NCBI GenBank assembly: GCA_018434325.1
Contig: JAHDPO010000013.1
Location: forward strand, 124,001-188,000
Direction of reading: 5' to 3'
Length of the DNA stretch: 64,000 nucleotides
From: Clostridia bacterium
GTDB taxonomy: Bacteria > Bacillota > Peptococcia > DRI-13 > UBA5745
Part shown: positions 58,159-64,000 of the stretch, piece after piece
Numbering within the stretch: the stretch's first letter is position 1
Layout: each line of letters opens with the position of its first letter
Made by a program: the position numbers and the translations under genes
Notes under the pieces: generated by a model
Database searches by the model: none
The model's input: the letters and a program-made list of their open reading frames with translations, nothing else
Told to the model about the DNA's origin: nothing

Positions 58159-58704
58159 ATGAAACACGTTTTTACCTTTGATCCGGACCGCTGCTGCGCC
58201 TGCTCGTCCTGCATGATTGCCTGCACGGATCAGAACGATATCGACCTGAAGGCCGGCGAAAAATGCTTCCGCAAAACCTACGATACGGAAGTGGCCTTTA
58301 AGGAGGGTGGGATTTACTGCGCCTACCTTTCCACCGCCTGCATGCACTGTGAGGATGCTCCCTGCATTGCCGCCTGTCCGGTGGGATGCATCAGCAAGGA
58401 TTCCGATACCGGATTTACCATTTATGACAATACAAATTGCATAGGCTGCAAAAGCTGCGCTATGGCCTGCCCCTTTGGCGCCCCCCGCTACAATGGGGCG
58501 GATGGCAAGATGGTCAAGTGCGATGGCTGCTATATACGAGTAAAGCACGGCATGAAGCCGGCCTGCGTCCGGGCCTGCTCCTTTGGCGCCCTGGATTGCA
58601 TAATGGAGGAAGAGTACCGCAACAGCGGCAGCGACAAGGCCTGCAACGTACTGATCGATCAGGCCAATCTGCGCAAAAAGGAAGCCCTGCGCCGCTGGAG
58701 ATAA
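58159..58704 (+). CDS. Four-cluster 4Fe-4S electron-transfer subunit (DmsB/HycB type)
   Basis: 181 residues with four ferredoxin-like cysteine groups: CCACSSCMIAC, CMHCEDAPCIAACPVGC, CIGCKSCAMACPFG and CDGCYIR with CVRACSFGALDC. This is the layout of beta subunits of molybdenum oxidoreductases. No membrane anchor is present. GGAGGC precedes the ATG, 11 bp after the catalytic subunit. It likely links the FAD subunit to the molybdenum site. Confidence 0.9.
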   Translation: MKHVFTFDPDRCCACSSCMIACTDQNDIDLKAGEKCFRKTYDTEVAFKEGGIYCAYLSTACMHCEDAPCIAACPVGCISKDSDTGFTIYDNTNCIGCKSCAMACPFGAPRYNGADGKMVKCDGCYIRVKHGMKPACVRACSFGALDCIMEEEYRNSGSDKACNVLIDQANLRKKEALRRWR

Positions 58705-58747
58705 AACGAAAGCCGTGAAATATCGTATGATGTCATGTTGAATGCAG

Positions 58748-58957
58748 GACAAGAGCATGAGTAAACAATCGGCGAACACGATGGGGAGGCAGCTTGGAGA
58801 AAAGGCCATGTCAGCTGCAGCGAACATTCGAAGCCGGCTAAATTTCCATGAATTATCGATTACTATAATAATTTAAGCCGGCGTAGAGTGAGCGTAGCTG
58901 ATTTGGCCTTTTTGTAAAGCCTCCCATGTTTACAAAACGTTTACTCATGCTCTTGTC
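58748..58957. repeat. ~210-bp long imperfect palindrome
   Basis: A perfect 19-bp outer stem (58748-58766 with 58939-58957; GACAAGAGCATGAGTAAAC and complement) continues inward as an imperfect stem, with matching blocks GGGAGGC, AAAAGGCCA, TCAGCT and GCCGGCT-AAATT in the two arms. It fills most of the 304-bp gap between the Fe-S gene and the ornithine-cyclodeaminase-type gene. TATCGTATG lies outside on both sides (58721-58729 and 58972-58980). It looks like a MITE or a large RNA hairpin; no gene is seen. Confidence 0.75.
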
Positions 58958-59008
58958 GCGATGTAAAATGTTATCGTATGGAATGGAATATGAAGGGAGG
59001 GCCTTACT

Positions 59009-59992
59009 GTGGTTCACGAGAGCATACTGTTTTTAAGCGAGGACGACGTTCTCTCCATGCTCACACCCCAGGACGCCATTGAGGCGGCGGAAAGCATCTT
59101 TTACCATATTGGCACAGGTGAGGTTACCGTTGGGGAGATGGCCTTAATGTTTACCGATGAAAGCAAACGGAACAATTTCCACTCCATGCCGGCGATTCTT
59201 CACTACAAGAATGTTGCGGGGGTAAAGTGGATAAGTACTTACGGCGCTCCCGCGCCGGGCTATCCCTTTTGCCATGGCACCATCGTGCTGCTGAGCGATA
59301 CCCATACCGGCTCGCCCATTGCTGTCGTAGGCGGCACAAACATCACCGCCCTGCGTACCGCCGGCGGCCACGGCGTTGTGCAGGCCAAGCATCTGGCAAA
59401 CCCCGAACCCGGGGTTTTGACGGTGCTGGGCTGCGGCGCCCAGGCCCAAGCCGGCATTCGGGGCTTCCTTACGCAGTTTAGCTCAATCAAGGAGGTGCGT
59501 CTGTTCAGCCGCAGCCGTCCTCCCATGGAGAAGGTAAAGGAAACCTACAAGGACCGGGCCCAGGTGGTGATTTGCCCATCGCCCCAAGAAGCTGCCCGGG
59601 GCAGCAACCTGATCCTGATCGCCTCCGGCGCTTACGAGCCCTTGCTATGGGCAGATATGGTTCAACCGGGAACCACCATTATCGGGATTGAAGGCTTCCG
59701 GGATATTGACCCTGTCCTGGGCAAGCGGGCTGATAAGTGGTACCTGGGTTACCGCGTACCGGATCAATACATTCTCGACAGCCTCAAACTAAATCCCGGC
59801 AAGCTGCAAGTAACGGATGTATTTGGGGATATGACGGAGCTGCTCACCGGGCGGGTTCCCGGCCGGGAGCGGGAGGATGAGATAATTATCTCCACCCATA
59901 TGGGGATGGGGGCCCACGATGTATATTGTGCGGAATTGCTGTACCGCCGGGCTTTGGAGTGGGGGATAGGGCAGCGGCTATGCTTAGCATAA
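59009..59992 (+). CDS. Ornithine cyclodeaminase/mu-crystallin-family protein
   Basis: 327 residues. NAD-binding Rossmann fold with VLGCGAQAQAGIRGFL (residues ~136-151). The family includes ornithine and lysine cyclodeaminases, alanine dehydrogenases and ketimine reductases, all acting on an amino or imino acid. N-terminal blocks SEDDVLSMLTPQDAIEA and VKWISTYGA are typical. GTG start at 59009 behind GGGAGG. It overlaps moeA by 13 bp. With the opine-dehydrogenase-type enzyme it suggests a nitrogen-bearing substrate; inference only. Confidence 0.85.
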   Translation: MVHESILFLSEDDVLSMLTPQDAIEAAESIFYHIGTGEVTVGEMALMFTDESKRNNFHSMPAILHYKNVAGVKWISTYGAPAPGYPFCHGTIVLLSDTHTGSPIAVVGGTNITALRTAGGHGVVQAKHLANPEPGVLTVLGCGAQAQAGIRGFLTQFSSIKEVRLFSRSRPPMEKVKETYKDRAQVVICPSPQEAARGSNLILIASGAYEPLLWADMVQPGTTIIGIEGFRDIDPVLGKRADKWYLGYRVPDQYILDSLKLNPGKLQVTDVFGDMTELLTGRVPGREREDEIIISTHMGMGAHDVYCAELLYRRALEWGIGQRLCLA

Positions 59993-61221
59993 AAACCGGG
60001 GCTATGCCTGGTGTAAACCCTGATTATAGGTCGGCCCGGGATCTGCTGCTTGCCCTGGCCCTGCCGGTAGACATGGAAAGAATACCCTTGTCGGAGGCTG
60101 CCGGCCGGGTTTTGGCCCGGGACCTGACGGCCGAGGAAAGCATACCGCCTTTTGACGCTTCTCCCTATGACGGCTACGCCTTTTGTGCCGCCGACGCAGA
60201 GCAGGCTTCCCGGGAAATGCCGGTCAAGCTGCGTATTTTGGAGGAGATACCGGCGGGGGCTGTTCCCTCGGTTTCGCTTACCCGGGGCACAGCGGTAAAA
60301 ATACTTACCGGCGCGCCTTTGCCGGCGGGCGCGGATGTGGTGGTTCCTTTTGAACGTACCGAATTCACCCAAGATGCGGTAACGATTTTTCAGGCCGCAA
60401 AAAGCGGGGAAAACATTGTGCGGGCCGGAGAGGATGTGCTCGCCGGGCAAAAACTGGCAGCGGCCGGCAGCATCATCGATGCCGGGCTTGCCGGCTGCCT
60501 GGCTTCCCAGGGCCGGGCAAACGTAGAAGTGTTCCGCCGGCCTGTTGTCGGCATTATTTCCACGGGCAACGAGGTGGTTGAAGCCCATGAAACCCCGGCG
60601 CCCGGCAAGATACGCAACTCAAACCGGCATACGCTGGAGACAGTCCTGTGGGGAGCCGGTTGTTTGCCCCGCAACCTGGGCCTGGCCGCTGACCGGGCGG
60701 AAGAGATTTGCCGCTATATTGAAGAGGGCCTTATCTCTTGCGACGCCCTGTTAATAACCGGCGGTGTATCCGTAGGGGATTACGATATGACCCCTGCGGC
60801 AATGGAAATGGCCCAAGTCCGGATGTTGGTCCGCGGCGTGCGGCTCAAGCCGGGTATGGCCTGCGCGTATGGGGAGAAAAGCGGCAAGCTGATTTGCGGG
60901 CTCTCCGGCAACCCGGCGTCGGCTCTCACCAACCTTTATGCCGTCGTCCTGCCTGCCATAAAAAAGCTGGCGGGGCGGCAGAATCCGGTTCCCGATGAAT
61001 TTCCGATGATTCTAGCTTCCGGATTTCCGAAAAAAAGTCCGGTGACCCGATTGCTGCGGGGCCGGTTGAATCTATCGGAAGGCAGGGCCCTGTTTATGCT
61101 GCCCCAGGAGCAAGGCAACGGAATACTTAGCAGCACCATCGGCTGCAATGCCATGGCTATTATTCCCGGCGGCAGCGGACCCGTTGCCGCCGGCACACTG
61201 CTGTCCGGGTTTTTGCTATAA
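59980..61221 (+). CDS. moeA: Molybdopterin molybdenumtransferase MoeA
   Basis: 413 residues. Inserts molybdate into adenylated molybdopterin. Conserved blocks: FDASPYDGYAF, TGAPLPAGADVVVPFERT, GIISTGNEVVE, ITGGVSVGDYDMT (the MPT-binding region) and GLSGNPASALTN. The ATG at 59980 has GGGGGATAGGG upstream and overlaps the previous gene by 13 bp. Its place at the end of the catabolic operon fits supply of cofactor to the molybdenum enzyme encoded upstream. It is complete, so a second, housekeeping copy elsewhere is possible. Confidence 0.94.
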   Translation: MLSIKTGAMPGVNPDYRSARDLLLALALPVDMERIPLSEAAGRVLARDLTAEESIPPFDASPYDGYAFCAADAEQASREMPVKLRILEEIPAGAVPSVSLTRGTAVKILTGAPLPAGADVVVPFERTEFTQDAVTIFQAAKSGENIVRAGEDVLAGQKLAAAGSIIDAGLAGCLASQGRANVEVFRRPVVGIISTGNEVVEAHETPAPGKIRNSNRHTLETVLWGAGCLPRNLGLAADRAEEICRYIEEGLISCDALLITGGVSVGDYDMTPAAMEMAQVRMLVRGVRLKPGMACAYGEKSGKLICGLSGNPASALTNLYAVVLPAIKKLAGRQNPVPDEFPMILASGFPKKSPVTRLLRGRLNLSEGRALFMLPQEQGNGILSSTIGCNAMAIIPGGSGPVAAGTLLSGFLL

Positions 61222-61285
61222 ACGGGCTGCATGGTTGGCACGGTTGCGCAAGTCAAAAGGAACAGTCACCAGGGGTACCCTCAAA

Positions 61286-61426
61286 TGAGCAAAAATGCAA
61301 GTTTAAAGTGTGCTGTCTCTCTACAATAGGGTGATCGTTCCGGCTGATGCGCTAGATACAGTGAAAAAGGGATGGTTAGCTTGATCCATGATGGGTTTGG
61401 ACACTTTAAACTTGCAATTTTGCGCA
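61286..61426. repeat. 141-bp inverted-repeat element, copy 2 (MITE-like)
   Basis: Arms 61286-61311 and 61401-61426 nearly match the arms of the element at 885-1025, with the same 26-bp arm and the same 89-bp core length. Within the cores GCTAGATACAGTG here aligns with GCTATATCCAGTG there at almost the same offset, while the rest has diverged. So the two are copies of one element, not chance palindromes. Confidence 0.75.
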
Positions 61427-61489
61427 AAATTGCTTCTGATGAAGCTGCAAGCTAAGAACAAGCTGCAAAAGGGTGAAAACTTGTAACTT

Positions 61490-61541
61490 GCCGGCTTGCA
61501 CCCCCCAATTCAATGGCCGGCTTGCACCCCCCAATTCAATG
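61490..61541. repeat. Perfect 26-bp tandem duplication
   Basis: A 26-bp unit beginning GCCGGCTTGCACCCCCC occurs at 61490-61515 and again, unchanged, at 61516-61541; a partial third start (GCCGCCTTGC) follows. An exact duplication suggests recent replication slippage. Confidence 0.9.
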
Positions 61542-61564
61542 GCCGCCTTGCGGCATTTTTGCTT

Positions 61565-61596
61565 AAAAAGGCGCCGGCTCCCCAGGGGGGGCCGGC
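61565..61596 (-). terminator. Probable terminator of the P5C dehydrogenase gene
   Basis: Reading leftward, GCCGGC (61591-61596) with C/G-rich arms pairs with GCCGGC (61573-61578), followed after three bases by TTTTT. It lies about 115 bp beyond the stop codon. Confidence 0.6.
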
Positions 61597-61710
61597 AAAG
61601 TAAAGAAGATGAGAGGGTGAGCGAAAATTAAACCAAGATCGGAGAGTAATCTAGTTATGATAAGCCACCGGCCGGGTTAGCGGCCGGTTAAGCCTCGCTC
61701 ATATCTGCAA

Positions 61711-63336
61711 TCAAGCTTCGGTCATGTAAGGATAGCCAATATCTTTTGCGGGGGCCAGCGTTTCTTTTACGGTTTGGACGCTGAGCCAGCGGTATAGATT
61801 CAGAGCGCTGCCGGCTTTATCGTTGGTGCCGGAGGCCCTGGCGCCGCCAAAAGGCTGCTGGCCCACTACGGCGCCGGTAGGCTTGTCATTAATGTAGAGA
61901 TTGCCGGCGGCTTGGCGAAGGGCGGCAGCCATTGCAGCGATAGCCAGCCTGTCGTTGGCGTAAATAGCGCCGGTAAGAGCGTAAGGCGAGGCTTCGTCAC
62001 AAGCCTGGAGGGTTTTTTCCAGCTCCTGGTCGGGATAGACGTAGACGCTAAGGACGGGGCCAAAGATCTCCTTAATCATGGTTTCCGTGTAAGGAGTCTG
62101 GGCCAGGATAACGGTGGGCTGTACGAAATAGCCCTTCGTATCGTCACAGCCGCCACAAAGAACTTCAGCTTCCGCAGAGTCTCGGGCCCGGCGGATAAAG
62201 CCGGCAATATTGTCGAAAGAGCTTTTGTCGATGACGGCTCCCATGAAATTACTGAAGTCGCGGACGTCGCCGACGTTAAGGCCGCTGATTTCCTTCATGA
62301 GCTTTTCCTGAACCTGAGGCCAAAGGCTTTCCGGTATGAAAGCCCGGGAAGCGGCGGAGCATTTCTGACCCTGATATTCAAAAGCGCCGCGAACCATGCC
62401 GGCCACTAAGGGATCCACATCGGCAGAAGGGTGGGCAAAAATGAAGTCTTTGCCGCCGGTCTCGCCCACCAGACGGGGGTAAGAGGTGTAGTTGGCGATG
62501 TTGCTGCCGACTTGCTGCCACATGGTCTGGAAGACTTCCGTAGAGCCGGTAAAGTGGATGCCTGCCAGCTTGGGATGATTGAGCACCCGGCTGAAATCCT
62601 TGCCCCGGCAGGGCAGAAAATTGATGACGCCGGCGGGCAGCCCTGCTTCCATGAGTATCTGCATAAAATAGTAGTTGGACAGCACTGCCGTGGTGGCCGG
62701 CTTCCAGATCACCGTATTGCCCAGCAGGGCGGGGGCAGTGCCCAGATTGCCGCCGATGGCGGTGAAATTGAAGGGGGTGACGGCAGCCACAAAGCCTTCC
62801 AGGGCCCGGTAGATCAGACGGTTCCAGACGCCCTTTGTATTATTGGGCTGCTGGCTGAAAATCTGTGCGGCATAATAAACATTAAACCGCAAAAAGTCGA
62901 TGAGCTCGCAGGCAGAGTCGATTTCTGCCTGATAAACGGTTTTGCTTTGGCCCAGCATGGTTGCGGCGTTCATTTTGTAGCGGTAAGGGCCGGAAATCAG
63001 CTCCGCCGCTTTGAGAAATATGCCGGCTCTATGCTCCCAGGACAAGGATTCCCAGGTATTGCGGGCTTCCAGCGCCGCATCGACAGCCAGCTTAAAATGC
63101 TGTTCTTCGGCCACAGCGCATTTGGCTAAAACGTGGCCATGGTCGTGGGGCATTACCACAGTATTGGTTTTCTCGGTATAGTATTCTTTGCCGCCGATAA
63201 TCAAAGGTATATTAAGGATTTGCGCTGACTGGCGGGCCAATTCCTCCTTCAGCCCTTTGCGCTCGCTGCTGCCGGGAAGATAAGACAGCACCGGCTCATT
63301 CACCGGGGCAGGAACGGTAAAATATGCGTTTTCCAT
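61711..63336 (-). CDS. pruA: L-glutamate gamma-semialdehyde (1-pyrroline-5-carboxylate) dehydrogenase
   Basis: 541 residues, aldehyde dehydrogenase superfamily, P5CDH type (RocA/PruA). Oxidises glutamate semialdehyde to glutamate with NAD+ in proline or arginine breakdown. Blocks: FTGSTEVFQTMW, LVGETGGKDFIFAH, GAFEYQGQKCSAASR (catalytic Cys in QKCSAAS) and EIFGPVLSVYVY. GGAGGAG precedes the ATG. It faces an AraC-type regulator across 192 bp; a proline or arginine partner gene is not in view. Confidence 0.9.
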   Translation of the reverse strand: MENAYFTVPAPVNEPVLSYLPGSSERKGLKEELARQSAQILNIPLIIGGKEYYTEKTNTVVMPHDHGHVLAKCAVAEEQHFKLAVDAALEARNTWESLSWEHRAGIFLKAAELISGPYRYKMNAATMLGQSKTVYQAEIDSACELIDFLRFNVYYAAQIFSQQPNNTKGVWNRLIYRALEGFVAAVTPFNFTAIGGNLGTAPALLGNTVIWKPATTAVLSNYYFMQILMEAGLPAGVINFLPCRGKDFSRVLNHPKLAGIHFTGSTEVFQTMWQQVGSNIANYTSYPRLVGETGGKDFIFAHPSADVDPLVAGMVRGAFEYQGQKCSAASRAFIPESLWPQVQEKLMKEISGLNVGDVRDFSNFMGAVIDKSSFDNIAGFIRRARDSAEAEVLCGGCDDTKGYFVQPTVILAQTPYTETMIKEIFGPVLSVYVYPDQELEKTLQACDEASPYALTGAIYANDRLAIAAMAAALRQAAGNLYINDKPTGAVVGQQPFGGARASGTNDKAGSALNLYRWLSVQTVKETLAPAKDIGYPYMTEA

Positions 63337-63356
63337 GGCAAGGCTCCTCCTTTTGT

Positions 63357-63385
63357 TGTATAATAACCTAGTAAAAGTATAGCAA
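63357..63385 (-). promoter_or_regulatory. Probable promoter of the P5C dehydrogenase gene
   Basis: On the minus strand TTGCTA (63380-63385), 17 bp, TATACA (63357-63362), ~20 bp before the start codon, giving a very short leader. Confidence 0.4.
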
Positions 63386-63528
63386 AGAGCCTGGATGATT
63401 TTTTGCCGGGCAACGCCTTTTCTTTAACCCGATCTCAGATTTGGGTAAAGAGACGAAAGCGGTGAAAAGAAAGAGCGGCAAAGAAACGGCAGGCAGTGGA
63501 AAAAGTGGGGCAAAGGAGGCGGCGGAAA

Positions 63529-64000
63529 ATGGCGAAACTGGATTGCCATGTATTAGGTATCCCTCAGACTGAGGCAGGCCACCGTCATGAGCATGCCCAT
63601 ATATTGCTGCCCCTGACCCGTTCTCTGGTGGTACGACTGGATGGCGGAGAGTACATCATTACTTCCAGCCATTTGGGCTTCGTTGCCCCCGGCCGTTTTC
63701 ATCATTGTCTGAGTCAGGAACAGGTGATTATTATCAATATTCCCTCTTCCATGATCAAAGCAAAAGACCTGGAGGTTTTGGAAAGCCAGATTTGCCTGCC
63801 TTTGACCGGGGCCTTTGTGCCCTTGACGGATCTGATCAAGGCCGAGGTCCAGCGCAATCCCGACAGCGATAGCGTCAGGTATTTGTTTTATTACCTTTAT
63901 GATAAGCTGGTGGAGCACAACGGCATCAAGTCCTTGCGGTATATCCGGGAGAATTTTGGGGAAAAGATCACAGTGGCACAATTGGCTAAGCTGGAGAATT
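63529..64000 (+). CDS. AraC-family transcriptional regulator, N-terminal part (cut by window end)
   Basis: 157 codons are visible from ATG at 63529, which has AAAGGAGG about 9 bp upstream; the frame runs off the window. The first ~80 residues look like a cupin sensor (HRHEHAHILLPLTRSL, then GFVAPGRFHHCL). The last visible segment SLRYIRENFGEKITVAQLAKLEN is the start of an AraC-type helix-turn-helix. Divergent from the P5C dehydrogenase gene, so a regulator of that gene is likely; the effector is unknown. Confidence 0.8.
   Translation, partial: MAKLDCHVLGIPQTEAGHRHEHAHILLPLTRSLVVRLDGGEYIITSSHLGFVAPGRFHHCLSQEQVIIINIPSSMIKAKDLEVLESQICLPLTGAFVPLTDLIKAEVQRNPDSDSVRYLFYYLYDKLVEHNGIKSLRYIRENFGEKITVAQLAKLEN

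Larger units (their letters stand above)
61222..61710. other. Intergenic repeat region between moeA and the P5C dehydrogenase gene
   Basis: About 490 bp between convergent genes. It holds the second 141-bp element (61286-61426), a perfect 26-bp tandem duplication (61490-61541), a GC-rich hairpin that can end the leftward transcript (61565-61596) and a second hairpin ACCGGCCG/CGGCCGGT (61667-61688). No open frame with a ribosome site is seen. Confidence 0.7.

Overview
The window reads as chromosome of an anaerobic, fairly GC-rich member of the Bacillota (Clostridia or Negativicutes type). The signs are the gene order ispE-glmU-prs-pth-mfd, a PrsA-type lipoprotein foldase, strong AGGAGG ribosome sites with several TTG and GTG starts, pyruvate:ferredoxin oxidoreductase, FeoAB, and a selenium/molybdenum maturation set. 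No genus can be named from what is visible. Most genes are intact; the only gene cut by the window is the AraC-type regulator at the right edge.

Layout: 1-2.4 kb holds an NTPase and a MocA-like cytidylyltransferase separated by about 1 kb of repeat-rich non-coding DNA. 2.4-15.7 kb is housekeeping: typA, a 48-residue Cys-rich protein, ispE, glmU, prs, pth, mfd, a PrsA-like isomerase, a C_GCAxxG_C_C protein and a CAP-domain surface protein. 16-27.5 kb has gdhA behind an elaborate operator region, a DUF4180 protein, a Ldh2-type dehydrogenase, a PC4/YdbC protein, feoAB, a small exporter, ilvE, ftsH coupled to an L-2-amino-thiazoline-4-carboxylate hydrolase-family protein, and a YgjP-like peptidase. 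27.6-36.9 kb is a nine-gene Mrp/Mbh-like cation antiporter operon with four separate antiporter-type subunits. 37-41 kb carries a tautomerase and selD-yedF-yqeC-yqeB, the maturation set of selenium-dependent molybdenum hydroxylases. nifJ follows.

45.2-61.2 kb is a compact accessory catabolic locus. Leftward run two LysR regulators, an opine-dehydrogenase-family enzyme and an SLC13-type anion permease. Rightward run two maleate isomerase-like enzymes, two MmgE/PrpD proteins, an FAD pyridine-nucleotide oxidoreductase, a molybdopterin oxidoreductase, a four-cluster Fe-S protein, an ornithine-cyclodeaminase-family protein and moeA. The genes suggest uptake of an organic anion, isomerisation and dehydration-type steps, and a cytoplasmic NAD(P)H-linked molybdenum redox step. 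The substrate cannot be read from the sequence. The window ends with a pruA/rocA-type dehydrogenase divergent from the AraC-type regulator.

The non-coding DNA is unusually structured. There are two 141-bp elements with 26-bp inverted arms, one at each end of the window; a 76-bp multi-hairpin repeat present twice in opposite orientation; a ~210-bp imperfect palindrome inside the catabolic locus; and a TGTATACG motif shared by the gdhA and nifJ promoter regions. Several conserved proteins carry Ala/Gly/Thr/Glu-rich low-complexity stretches.
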